Assembly (NCBI RefSeq): GCF_004208525.1
Contig: NZ_SGIT01000001.1
Coordinates: 930,001 to 994,000 of the forward strand
DNA length: 64,000 bases
From: Sphingobacterium corticibacterium
GTDB taxonomy: Bacteria; Bacteroidota; Bacteroidia; Sphingobacteriales; Sphingobacteriaceae
Direction: 5' to 3'
Part shown: in pieces, positions 1 through 8,316 of the stretch
How positions within the stretch are numbered: the first letter of the stretch is position 1
Layout: each line of letters begins with the position of its first letter
Position numbers and translations under genes: made by a program
Notes under the pieces: generated by a model
Database searches by the model: none
Told to the model about the DNA's origin: nothing
The model's input: only the letters and a program-made list of their open reading frames with translations

Positions 1-73
1 CAAATCATGCAAAAAAAATGATTTTTATGCTTTTCAGTTCAAAACTAAATTAAAAAAACCAGTTTAGCAACAT

Positions 74-1102
74 TTATTTTAACTTTTTTTTAACACTGGA
101 TTCCCGAATGACTAATGTGGAAGGCACCGTAATATACTGGTAGGGTTCTATCGTTCCTTTGTCGATACGATTCAGTAAAATTTTAACAATCGTCGCACTT
201 AATTGTTCCAGCGGTTGGACGATAGCTGTAATGGATGGTGAAAATAGCCGGAACAAGTCGTGTTCATCAAACGCAATAATGCCAATCTCGTCCGGTATCT
301 TTTTACCTATTTCACGGATCGCTTCCAGACCACTTATACACAAATAGTTTGTTGCAAAAAAAACAGCATCGACATCCGGATTGTTTTGTAAGAAATGGAT
401 GATCTCGTTCCTGTAGCCTTCTCTATCGACATCATACCGCATCTGAAGCACGATGGGGGTCTGTTTTTTCTTTCGCATCGTATGGAGATAGCCATCCAGA
501 CGTTCCTGCATCTGGCTTTGAGGAGAGGCTAGCGAAATGAAGGCGATGCGCTTAAATTTTTGTTCCAGCAGATGTGCACAAGCCTCTTCTACAACTTCAC
601 GGTTATTCGTTCCCACATAATCTGTCTTCACCCCTTCCAACATCCTATCAAAAATAACGACCGGCACCTTATCGTTTATAACTTTTTTAACTCCTTCTTC
701 CATCTTAACGGGTGGAGCGATGATAAAACCGTCGACGTGAGTATCTTTAAACAACTGCAATACGGACAGTGCATCGTTTGTATTATTTCGAGTACTACTG
801 TAAATAATCCGATAACCACTTTTCTTCGCCCGCTCTTCGATCATCAGTGCAATCGGCCCGAAAAAAGAGTCCCCTATATTTTCTACAATCAGGCCAATAC
901 TATTGGTCTTTCCCGTCGCAAGACTTTTTGCCATATAATTCGGCTTATACCCGATTTCCTTAATGTACTCGAGCACACGCTGTTCCTGCTTTTTGCTAAT
1001 TCTGTGGGCCTCGGCTTTTCCATTGATGATGAAGGATACCGTGGATTTGGCCACATTCAAGTGTTTCGCTATATCATTAATAGAAGGTTTTTTGTTTGTC
1101 AT
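74..1102 (-). CDS. LacI-family transcriptional regulator
   Basis: A 342-residue DNA-binding repressor or activator of the LacI/GalR family. Residues 8-30 form the N-terminal helix-turn-helix (INDIAKHLNVAKSTVSFIING), followed by the hinge (KPNYMAKSLATGKT) and a periplasmic-binding-protein-like effector domain from about residue 65 to 335 (IGLIVENIGDSFF, GIIAFDEHD). The length is normal for the family. It lies downstream of and in the same direction as the sulfatase, 107 bases away, so it may control sugar or sulfated-glycan genes to its right; the effector cannot be read from sequence. The 73 bases after the stop hold only a weak 7-bp hairpin (2-8 with 18-24). Confidence 0.93.
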   Translation of the reverse strand: MTNKKPSINDIAKHLNVAKSTVSFIINGKAEAHRISKKQEQRVLEYIKEIGYKPNYMAKSLATGKTNSIGLIVENIGDSFFGPIALMIEERAKKSGYRIIYSSTRNNTNDALSVLQLFKDTHVDGFIIAPPVKMEEGVKKVINDKVPVVIFDRMLEGVKTDYVGTNNREVVEEACAHLLEQKFKRIAFISLASPQSQMQERLDGYLHTMRKKKQTPIVLQMRYDVDREGYRNEIIHFLQNNPDVDAVFFATNYLCISGLEAIREIGKKIPDEIGIIAFDEHDLFRLFSPSITAIVQPLEQLSATIVKILLNRIDKGTIEPYQYITVPSTLVIRESSVKKKLK

Positions 1103-1112
1103 AACAGTCTAG

Positions 1113-1150
1113 TGTACGCTGATGTATGTTTTGTTATATTATTGTACGCT
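1113..1150. repeat. Direct repeat TGTACGCT upstream of the LacI-type gene
   Basis: TGTACGCT occurs at 1113-1120 and again at 1143-1150, exactly 30 bases apart, in the 107-base leader of the LacI-type gene. A separation of about three helical turns puts both on one face of the DNA. An autoregulatory operator is an inference only. Confidence 0.35.
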
Positions 1151-1209
1151 TTACTAAGGTCTTAATTTTTATCTAACTTTCCTACATTTATTATGTTAGT
1201 GCATGTTGC

Positions 1210-2562
1210 CTACTGTTCTTCCTGCTTTTGCCATGGAACACTCCCACCTTTTTGCATTTGTTTCATTAGCAAGCGGTGTAGTGTAACTCGTTTAGCCTCC
1301 TCGGTTTTGATAACATTATTTTGCTCTAGAGGGTCTTTCGTTAGGTCGTATAACTCAAATGGAGATGTCGGAGTGTTTTGCAATAGTTTAAAGTTATCAT
1401 TTACCACTGCATTTGATATTTTTCCGCCATAACTGCCACCCTCTCGCCGAATAAAAAATATAGGACGTGGAGCCATTTTTGAACCACTATTTTTAAGTAT
1501 CGATGCAAAGCTGACCCCATCAATTTTGTGGTCCACGGACAACCCCGCGAGTTCTGCTAACGTTGGATAAATATCCATCAATAACAATTTCTCTGTTGAC
1601 TGTGTGCCAGGTTTTATATGCTCAGGCCAACTGATGCATGCCGGAATCCGGATGCCACCCTCATACATGGTTCCTTTACCATCGCGCACATTTCCGTTAT
1701 TAGCGCCTAAATCAAGTTGGCCTCCGTTATCACTTAAAAACACAATTAAGGTATTTTTAAACTGTCCGTTGGCTTTTAGGGTGCTAATAACTTTGCCAAT
1801 ACCATCATCCATTTGTTCAATAAGAGCTACCAATTTAGCTCTTTTGTCAGTAATGTTAGGCTCGCGGGCTTTTACTTTAGCAAGAAATTCTGCGTCGGGT
1901 TGTATGGGCGCATGGGGAGCGGTGTAGGCAAGATAAAGGAAAAAAGGGTTTTCACTGCCAATCTGAGTATTAAGATAGTCAACAGCCCAACTCGTAAATA
2001 GATCAGTAGCGTGTCCTTCCGCAATAATTGGCTTACCATTTTCACGCAAAAAATTGATACCATTTCGGGTGTGTTTCCAATAATCATCCAGCATATCGTC
2101 TAACCAGCCATGGAAATAATCAAAGCCTTTTTGATTAGGTAAATTGGGCATATCCAAACCCAGGTTCCATTTACCCACAATCGCAGTTTTATATCCTGCT
2201 TGTTTCATTAACGCCGGCAATAATTGCGAACCCGGTGTCAAATACCCAAAAGTATCTGTTACTTGATTACGGATTAGTCCCGGCACCCCAACCATTTCCG
2301 GGTACCTGCCTGTTAGCAAAGAAGCACGGCTGGGAGAACACACAGGTGAGTTCGCATAAAAGTTATCAAAACGAATGCCCTGTCTGGCTATTTCATCAAT
2401 ATTTGGGGTGCGGATATCAGGGGTGTTATAATAAGAAACATCGTGATAACCTAGATCGTCAGCTAATATAATCAATACATTAGGATAAGATTTTTCTTGA
2501 GCTGATGAAAGTATAGGAAAGAGCAGAAATAATAAAATTAAATAGGTTGGTTGTCTTTTCAT
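1210..2562 (-). CDS. Secreted sulfatase (type I, formylglycine)
   Basis: Hydrolyses sulfate esters in the periplasm or outside the cell. The 450-residue product starts at the ATG ending at 2562, which gives a clean signal peptide (hydrophobic 7-20, cleavage after SSA); the reading frame extends 12 codons upstream but that would spoil the signal. The sulfatase signature C75-S-P-S-R followed by LLTG carries the cysteine that is converted to formylglycine; metal-binding DD (ILADDLGYHD, residues 34-35) and a second metal site (FLSDNGG) are also visible. No sulfatase-maturing enzyme lies in the window. The substrate is unknown. The neighbouring LacI-type gene could regulate it. Confidence 0.92.
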   Translation of the reverse strand: MKRQPTYLILLFLLFPILSSAQEKSYPNVLIILADDLGYHDVSYYNTPDIRTPNIDEIARQGIRFDNFYANSPVCSPSRASLLTGRYPEMVGVPGLIRNQVTDTFGYLTPGSQLLPALMKQAGYKTAIVGKWNLGLDMPNLPNQKGFDYFHGWLDDMLDDYWKHTRNGINFLRENGKPIIAEGHATDLFTSWAVDYLNTQIGSENPFFLYLAYTAPHAPIQPDAEFLAKVKAREPNITDKRAKLVALIEQMDDGIGKVISTLKANGQFKNTLIVFLSDNGGQLDLGANNGNVRDGKGTMYEGGIRIPACISWPEHIKPGTQSTEKLLLMDIYPTLAELAGLSVDHKIDGVSFASILKNSGSKMAPRPIFFIRREGGSYGGKISNAVVNDNFKLLQNTPTSPFELYDLTKDPLEQNNVIKTEEAKRVTLHRLLMKQMQKGGSVPWQKQEEQ

Positions 2563-2689
2563 TGTAATAGCGTATTTCCGGAGGATAAATGTAAACATTT
2601 TTTTTATATCAGAAAATACTGTCTACTTCTACGGGCAATGTCCATGTTCTTGGCAATGTTGGTCTGCGCCGTGGTGCTGATTATTTCTA

Positions 2690-3151
2690 TTATATATACT
2701 TCAAAACCTCCTTTGGCACCAACGCCGATACATCACCGTGGTGATGTAAAATATCCCGGACAATGGTCGACGAAATATGCGCCAACCCAGATTTTGCCAT
2801 CAGAAAATACGTTTCGATCTCCGGTGCAAGCAAGAGGTTGTTTTGTGCGATGGCATTCTCAAATTCAAAATCGGCAGTATTCCGTAACCCACGAAGCAGA
2901 TACTTCGCTCCTATTTCCTGGCAAAAATCAATCGTAAGACCCGAAAACTGCGTCACCTCTACCCTTTCATTCGATGCGAATAAATCCGAAATACCATTTA
3001 CCCGATCATCAAAAGACATCAGCCCTTTTTTAGTACTATTTATCCCCACGGCGATGACGACCTTGTCGAATAAAGATAGTCCCCTCTCCACGATATTTTG
3101 GTGAGCATACGTAAACGGATCAAATGATCCGGCAAAAACAGCAGTGTTCAT
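2690..3151 (-). CDS. coaD: Phosphopantetheine adenylyltransferase
   Basis: Fourth step of coenzyme A synthesis: ATP plus 4'-phosphopantetheine gives dephospho-CoA. At 153 residues it has the usual size. The nucleotidyltransferase signature begins GSFDPFTYAH (residues 8-17) and the second ATP-binding motif is ISSTIVRD near residue 126. Canonical family members have T-x-G-H at the first motif; here it reads T14-Y-A16-H17, a Gly to Ala change next to the catalytic histidine. It is the last gene of a minus-strand run after the DUF3822-like gene and rsmD, 20 bases downstream of rsmD. Confidence 0.95.
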   Translation of the reverse strand: MNTAVFAGSFDPFTYAHQNIVERGLSLFDKVVIAVGINSTKKGLMSFDDRVNGISDLFASNERVEVTQFSGLTIDFCQEIGAKYLLRGLRNTADFEFENAIAQNNLLLAPEIETYFLMAKSGLAHISSTIVRDILHHHGDVSALVPKEVLKYI

Positions 3152-3171
3152 ATCTGATGAGCGTTAAAGGT

Positions 3172-3711
3172 TTACGAATCCAATTTATAAAAGCTAAACG
3201 AAGAATAGCCATACTTCCTTGTTTCTATATAAAACGACGATTCATCCATTTTTCGTGTAGAAGGATGTTCAACCACCATCATTCCCCCCGGCTTCAATAA
3301 GCCTTTTTCAAGCATCAGGCTTGCCAATTGCGGTAAAGATGGTAGATCGTACGGTGGATCGGCAAAAATGAAATCATATTGACTTTTACACGCCGCGATA
3401 AACTTCAGGACATCCGCTTTACGGGTGCGAATAACCTCGATATGCAGTTTCTTCGTGGTATCCTTAATAAACTGCAAACATTTAAAGTGAATGTCTACAG
3501 CCTCTACCGAAAGCGCTCCCCGCGAAGCCAATTCAAAACTGATATTGCCCGTTCCGGCGAAAAGATCAAGGCAATCGCATTCATCTATTGCGATCCGATT
3601 ATCCAATATATTGAACAGTGCCTCTTTGGCGATATCCGTTGTCGGGCGAACAGGTAAGTTGCTTGGTGGAGATAATCGAAGTCCGCCATATTTTCCGCCT
3701 ATGATACGCAT
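3172..3711 (-). CDS. rsmD: 16S rRNA (guanine966-N2)-methyltransferase
   Basis: Methylates G966 of 16S rRNA in the 30S subunit using S-adenosylmethionine. The 179-residue protein shows the RsmD start (MRIIGGKYGGLRL), a SAM-binding glycine loop (DLFAGTGNISFE, residues 50-61) and the catalytic motif DPPYD near residue 118. Its start overlaps the end of the upstream DUF3822-like gene by 13 bases, which points to translational coupling, and coaD follows 20 bases later. Confidence 0.95.
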   Translation of the reverse strand: MRIIGGKYGGLRLSPPSNLPVRPTTDIAKEALFNILDNRIAIDECDCLDLFAGTGNISFELASRGALSVEAVDIHFKCLQFIKDTTKKLHIEVIRTRKADVLKFIAACKSQYDFIFADPPYDLPSLPQLASLMLEKGLLKPGGMMVVEHPSTRKMDESSFYIETRKYGYSSFSFYKLDS

Positions 3712-4496
3712 AAGGGAGCATCTGCTATGAAGTTCAACTTGCCGACTTCTTGCTGTACACCCTCATCATCGGCATGCAAATCTGTCCGGCCTTGGATAAA
3801 CTCTACACGATGGGCAAAGTGGGTAAGTGCCGTGCTATAAGCATGCTGGGCATTAATGCCGGAAATCAATATCTTATGCAGTTTAATATGTAAATCAAAA
3901 GCCTGACACGTAGTCAGTACAAAATAATTTAAATCGTCTACATGCTGTATATCGAGCACATTATAAAACAGGAATTTACCATTTTTGAAAGCAAACAGTT
4001 CGACCTGCGTATTATTGAAATGTGCACCCAATACCTCGCCCTGCATGGGGATATAAGATTGTACCTCGTCTAAAAGGAGCTGAAAATCAGCCACAAATTT
4101 TGCATGGGGAAAGATAGCACGCCAGCGATTGTGCAAGAGCATATCATATTGATAACAAGCGGTGATGGCTAGGTTATCCAAGCTATGAATTTGTGTGCGG
4201 TCAACGTGGTCATCCAGTAAAAACTCCTGATATAACGGGTGGTTTTCCGATTGATACACCTCAGCGGGAATAAACACTAAACTTTGCACCGGTAAACTGA
4301 TGAACACATACTGAAACGGTAATCCCAATAACTTAATGGCCTCCGTGTCGGGTTCATTTGCGGGATAACGGAACATTGCCTGAACCTGACCAGATTCATC
4401 GACAACGATTAATGTATCTTCTAAAAAATCTGCCTTTACGAACAGCTTATACTGTGGTATATAATGTAAGTGGAAATTCTTTGATGTATATTTCAT
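3699..4496 (-). CDS. DUF3822-like protein
   Basis: A 265-residue protein with no signal peptide or membrane segment. Sequence character and position directly before rsmD and coaD fit the Bacteroidota-specific DUF3822 family, which has an actin/ASKHA-like fold; the function is unknown. No catalytic motif can be named. The last 13 bases are shared with the start of rsmD, so the three genes form an operon. It is divergent from the helicase gene, with 76 bases between the start codons, which must hold both promoters. Confidence 0.75.
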   Translation of the reverse strand: MKYTSKNFHLHYIPQYKLFVKADFLEDTLIVVDESGQVQAMFRYPANEPDTEAIKLLGLPFQYVFISLPVQSLVFIPAEVYQSENHPLYQEFLLDDHVDRTQIHSLDNLAITACYQYDMLLHNRWRAIFPHAKFVADFQLLLDEVQSYIPMQGEVLGAHFNNTQVELFAFKNGKFLFYNVLDIQHVDDLNYFVLTTCQAFDLHIKLHKILISGINAQHAYSTALTHFAHRVEFIQGRTDLHADDEGVQQEVGKLNFIADAPLCVS

Positions 4497-4572
4497 ACGC
4501 TGGGTTGTTGAAGTCCCTCAACAAAATTAGCTTTTCCAATCGATATGACCAACCTTTTGCATAACTTTGATT

Positions 4573-5997
4573 ATGTATATTCAGAACCTGCTTACCCAAC
4601 AGTTTGTATGGCAACCTACCTCGCAACAGCAGGAATCGTTTTTGCTTTTAGATGAGTTCTTAACGACATTTCAGCCAAGCACGTGCTTTCTGTTAAAGGG
4701 TTATGCCGGCACCGGAAAGACCACGATTATAAGCGCATTGGTGAAGATTTTGCCGACACTTCAGAAAAAGTCCGTTTTACTGGCGCCTACCGGGCGGGCC
4801 GCAAAGGTTATGCGGCACTATTCTGGGAGAAAAGCATTTACTATCCATAAAAAGATATACCGTAAAAAATCTGCCGCTACACTCGATATGGATTTTACCT
4901 TAGCGGAAAATCTACATGAAAACACCTTGTTTATTGTAGATGAGTCTTCTATGATTTCGGATGCCGGCGAGCAATTCTTTTCCCGAAGTTTACTGGATGA
5001 TTTGATTCGCTATGTGCAATCAGGCGAAAACTGCTGTCTTTTATTTGTTGGAGACACCGCACAATTGCCACCTGTGGGCATGTTGGAAAGCCCAGCTCTG
5101 GATCCGAATTACCTCGAAGCGAACTACCACTTACGGGTTTTTCATTATGAGCTTCGCGAGGTTGTACGGCAGCAAAAAGCATCGGGTATACTTTATAATG
5201 CTACCAAAGTACGTAACGATATCCATTGGGAAGATCAGGGGGGCGCACTCCCTTTTCCACAATTCCATACCAAAGGGTTTACGGATATCTTTCGCATGAA
5301 CGGTGATCGACTATTGGAGGGACTACACTATAGCTATGACCATTTTGATATCGAAAACACCATCGTGATCTGCCGGTCCAATAAATCTGCCAATTTATAT
5401 AACCAGCATATCCGGAATCAGATTCTCTTTCGCGACGAAGAAATTACTGGAGGCGATTTGGTGATGGTCGTACGGAATAATTACTATTGGCTTCAGCAAC
5501 ATGACGAGAAAAACACGGGGTTCATCGCCAATGGCGATCTGGCGAAAGTTCGGAAGGTCAGTAATATACACGATCAACATGGTTTCCGCTTCGCGGATGT
5601 ATCGCTGGAATTTATAGATGATGACGAGCTGGAACCCGTAGTATGCCGTGTTCTGCTCGATAGTTTACACGTAGATGCGCCCAATATGCCACGCGACCAA
5701 CAGCAGCAATTATATGAGTCGATTGCACTGGACTATGAGGATATACCGACCAGAAAAGATCGCTTGGAGGCGATAAAAAAAGATCCTTATTATAATGCTT
5801 TACAGATGAAGTTTGCTTACGCGATCACCTGCCATAAAGCACAAGGTGGACAATGGCCCTGTGTGTTTGTCGATCAGGGTTATTTAAATGACGAGATGCT
5901 CAATATGGAGTTTTTACGTTGGCTTTACACCGCTATTACCCGGGCCACAACACAATTATTTTTGGTTAACTTTAACCCTAAATTTTATGGAGAATAA
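4573..5997 (+). CDS. RecD-like ATP-dependent DNA helicase
   Basis: A superfamily 1 helicase of 474 residues. Walker A is GYAGTGKTT (residues 43-51), Walker B is FIVDESSMIS near 118-127, and the C-terminal UvrD_C_2-type motif reads ITCHKAQGGQW with the final RWLYTAITRAT. The open frame can begin two codons earlier at TTG 4567, but ATG 4573 is preferred. It lacks the RecBC-type partner genes and is shorter than RecD, like the stand-alone RecD/Dda-type helicases common in Bacteroidota; a role in repair or replication restart is inferred. Its stop overlaps the start of the next gene. Confidence 0.88.
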   Translation: MYIQNLLTQQFVWQPTSQQQESFLLLDEFLTTFQPSTCFLLKGYAGTGKTTIISALVKILPTLQKKSVLLAPTGRAAKVMRHYSGRKAFTIHKKIYRKKSAATLDMDFTLAENLHENTLFIVDESSMISDAGEQFFSRSLLDDLIRYVQSGENCCLLFVGDTAQLPPVGMLESPALDPNYLEANYHLRVFHYELREVVRQQKASGILYNATKVRNDIHWEDQGGALPFPQFHTKGFTDIFRMNGDRLLEGLHYSYDHFDIENTIVICRSNKSANLYNQHIRNQILFRDEEITGGDLVMVVRNNYYWLQQHDEKNTGFIANGDLAKVRKVSNIHDQHGFRFADVSLEFIDDDELEPVVCRVLLDSLHVDAPNMPRDQQQQLYESIALDYEDIPTRKDRLEAIKKDPYYNALQMKFAYAITCHKAQGGQWPCVFVDQGYLNDEMLNMEFLRWLYTAITRATTQLFLVNFNPKFYGE

Positions 5998-6541
5998 GGA
6001 TTTTGAGCCGCAACTTGTTCAATTTCTAAAAGTCGATATCCGACAATATCCGGCAAAATCATTTAATCTGGATTTTATCCAGATACAGGGTTTCACCGTA
6101 GCCAGCCTGCTGGCGTATTCTTACCATCCCGACAACCAAGTTTCTTTTCGGGCGGCATGGTTGCTCGAACATGTTTGTATACAACAACCTGCGCTCATTG
6201 CTCCCCTATATGACACTTTCCTTATCGGATTATCAAAGCAGATGCATTGGGGAACCATACGGAGCTACACGAAAATAGCGATGCTGGCTACTGATTTTAA
6301 AACAGCCGTCCCGCAAACCCGCGATCAGGAGGAAATTTTAATAGAACAAGCATTTAATTGGTTAATCCATCGGGAGTGCCCGGTGGCGGTTCTCGTTAAT
6401 TGTCTTGATATATTGTGTAATTTACGGAAGAACAATCCTTGGATCTCTACAGAATTGAAAGAACAGATTCATCACTTGCTCAAAAATCCGACTCCGGCAT
6501 TAGCGAGCAGAGCAAAAAGGGTATTGAAGAAAATAGCTTAA
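5987..6541 (+). CDS. Small helical (HEAT-like) protein, unknown function
   Basis: 184 residues, counted from the ATG that overlaps the last 11 bases of the helicase gene; the open frame starts earlier but only within the helicase. The sequence is rich in helix-forming segments resembling HEAT/ARM units ([39 protein letters not shown]). There is no signal peptide and no catalytic motif. The overlap with the helicase suggests co-translation and perhaps a helicase accessory role, which is inference. It converges on ruvB and the two genes share the four bases TTAA that contain both stop codons. Confidence 0.75.
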   Translation: MENKDFEPQLVQFLKVDIRQYPAKSFNLDFIQIQGFTVASLLAYSYHPDNQVSFRAAWLLEHVCIQQPALIAPLYDTFLIGLSKQMHWGTIRSYTKIAMLATDFKTAVPQTRDQEEILIEQAFNWLIHRECPVAVLVNCLDILCNLRKNNPWISTELKEQIHHLLKNPTPALASRAKRVLKKIA

Positions 6542-7560
6542 AATAACGTATTTCCTCGATGGAAGGTGTTTCTCCCCAGGTGTTTGAACGCCAGTTCGGT
6601 ACATTCACGACCGCGGGATGTACGCATCAGGTAACCTTCTTGAATCAAAAACGGTTCATATACTTCCTCTATCGTTCCTTCATCTTCTCCTACGGCTGTA
6701 GCGATCGTTTTCAGTCCGACAGGCCCACCTTTGAATTTATCGATAATGGTGGTCAGAATCCGATTATCCATCTCGTCCAGCCCATTTTCATCTACATTCA
6801 GGGCATTCAGGGCATATTGCGCGATAGCTCTATCAACGGAACCGTTGCCCTTAATCTGCGCGAAGTCCCGCGTTCGACGCAACAGGGCGTTAGCAATACG
6901 AGGTGTTCCCCGGCTTCGTCGCGCAATCTCATACGCACCTTCTTCCGTAATCGGTGTGTTTAAGATATGAGCCGACCTTAATACAATTGTAGTCAATAGC
7001 TTAGCATCATAGTATTGAAGTCGTGAGTTAATTCCAAAACGGGCGCGAAGCGGAGCTGTTAACAGTCCAGATCGGGTCGTTGCACCAATAAGCGTAAAGG
7101 GATTCAACGAAATCTGAACGGAACGGGCGTTGGGCCCGGTTTCCAACATAATGTCAATTTTGAAATCCTCCATCGCCGAATACAAGTATTCCTCGACCAG
7201 CGGACTTAAACGGTGAATTTCATCGATGAACAACACATCACCTTCTTCCAGATTCGTTAGTAAACCCGCTAAATCCCCCGGCTTATCCAATACCGGACCG
7301 GATGTGATTTTGATGTTCACGCCCATTTCATTCGCGATAATATGGGATAACGTGGTCTTACCCAAGCCAGGAGGGCCATGTAACAATACATGATCCAATG
7401 CCTCGCTGCGCAGTTTTGCAGCTCTGACAAAAATAGAGAGGTTTTCTAAAATTTTCTCCTGCCCCGTGAAATCCTCGAAGACCTGCGGACGCAATGCCCT
7501 TTCTATATCCCTATCAATGGGATTTAGTCTTTCTGGATTCGGATCAAGATATTCATTCAT
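6538..7560 (-). CDS. ruvB: Holliday junction branch migration ATPase RuvB
   Basis: Motor of the RuvABC complex; a hexameric AAA+ ring that pulls DNA through Holliday junctions. The 340-residue length is standard. Walker A is GPPGLGKTT (62-70), Walker B is LFIDEIH with D113-E114, sensor 1 is GATTRSG and the arginine finger region is PLRARFG. The C-terminal winged helix follows ([13 protein letters not shown]). ruvA and ruvC are not in the window. The gene starts 16 bases after the glycosyltransferase stop, so the peptide transporter, glycosyltransferase and ruvB probably share a transcript. Confidence 0.97.
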   Translation of the reverse strand: MNEYLDPNPERLNPIDRDIERALRPQVFEDFTGQEKILENLSIFVRAAKLRSEALDHVLLHGPPGLGKTTLSHIIANEMGVNIKITSGPVLDKPGDLAGLLTNLEEGDVLFIDEIHRLSPLVEEYLYSAMEDFKIDIMLETGPNARSVQISLNPFTLIGATTRSGLLTAPLRARFGINSRLQYYDAKLLTTIVLRSAHILNTPITEEGAYEIARRSRGTPRIANALLRRTRDFAQIKGNGSVDRAIAQYALNALNVDENGLDEMDNRILTTIIDKFKGGPVGLKTIATAVGEDEGTIEEVYEPFLIQEGYLMRTSRGRECTELAFKHLGRNTFHRGNTLF

Positions 7561-7576
7561 ATATACGCGAAGTTAA

Positions 7577-8302
7577 CTATTTATATTTCTTAAACCAACT
7601 CTCTATTTTTAGCTGGATAACCCCGAAAAATGCTTCTCTGAATATGCGCGTACTCATTTTAGAAACTCCCTCGGTGCGATCGGTAAATATAATAGGCACT
7701 TCTACTAGTTTGAAACCATATTGGATGGCGGTAAACTTCATTTCAATCTGGAAAGCATAACCGATAAACTTAATATTGTCCAATGGAATTTTTTCCAGGA
7801 CGGACCGAGAAAAGCAGACAAAACCGGCTGTAGCGTCCTGGATCGGTATACGCGTGATAAGTCGCACATACGCGGATGCGAAATACGACATTAGCACACG
7901 GCTCATCGGCCAGTTCACCACATTGACGCCTTTTATGTAACGGGAGCCAATTGCCATATCTGCACCCTCCAGACACGCCTGACGTAGACGGATTAAATCC
8001 TCGGGATTGTGGCTAAAATCCGCATCCATTTCGTATATATAGCCGTAATGGCGCTGCAAAGCCCACCGAAATCCATGGATGTACGCTGTTCCCAAACCCA
8101 GCTTTCCTATCCTTTCCTCGATAAACAAGCGGCCGGGATATTCCTGTTGGATAGTTTTGACGATGGCAGCTGTACCGTCCGGTGATCCGTCGTCAACAAT
8201 CAGAATATCAAAAGGAATTGGAAGCGAAAAAACCTTGCGGATGATTTTCGCTATATTCTCTTTTTCGTTATATGTCGGAATAATGACTAGACTGTCTACC
8301 AC
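7577..8302 (-). CDS. Polyprenyl-phosphate mannosyltransferase-like glycosyltransferase (GT2)
   Basis: A 241-residue GT-A fold enzyme like dolichol/polyprenol-phosphate mannose synthase, which moves a sugar from a nucleotide donor to a lipid phosphate at the cytoplasmic membrane. The start VIIPTYNEKENI, the DDGSPDGT nucleotide site and the DADFSHNP metal site (DxD) are all present, as is GSRYIKG. It lacks the C-terminal membrane segments of longer homologues. The sugar donor cannot be decided from sequence. It lies 14 bases downstream of the peptide transporter gene and 16 bases upstream of ruvB. Confidence 0.9.
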   Translation of the reverse strand: MVDSLVIIPTYNEKENIAKIIRKVFSLPIPFDILIVDDGSPDGTAAIVKTIQQEYPGRLFIEERIGKLGLGTAYIHGFRWALQRHYGYIYEMDADFSHNPEDLIRLRQACLEGADMAIGSRYIKGVNVVNWPMSRVLMSYFASAYVRLITRIPIQDATAGFVCFSRSVLEKIPLDNIKFIGYAFQIEMKFTAIQYGFKLVEVPIIFTDRTEGVSKMSTRIFREAFFGVIQLKIESWFKKYK

Positions 8303-8316
8303 GGGTAAATTATAGG

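Noticed and set aside
2..24. Hairpin AAATCAT/ATGATTT after the LacI-type gene
   Set aside because: Seven A-T-rich base pairs at the window edge; too weak to call a terminator.
560..1165. 201-codon open frame on the plus strand
   Set aside because: Antisense shadow of the LacI-type gene with no domain features.
2586..2593. Minus-strand TACATTTA before the sulfatase
   Set aside because: One base off the -7 consensus with no upstream TTTG; such matches are frequent in AT-rich DNA.
2551..2937. 128-codon plus-strand frame next to coaD
   Set aside because: Mostly antisense to coaD; the hydrophobic start is accidental.
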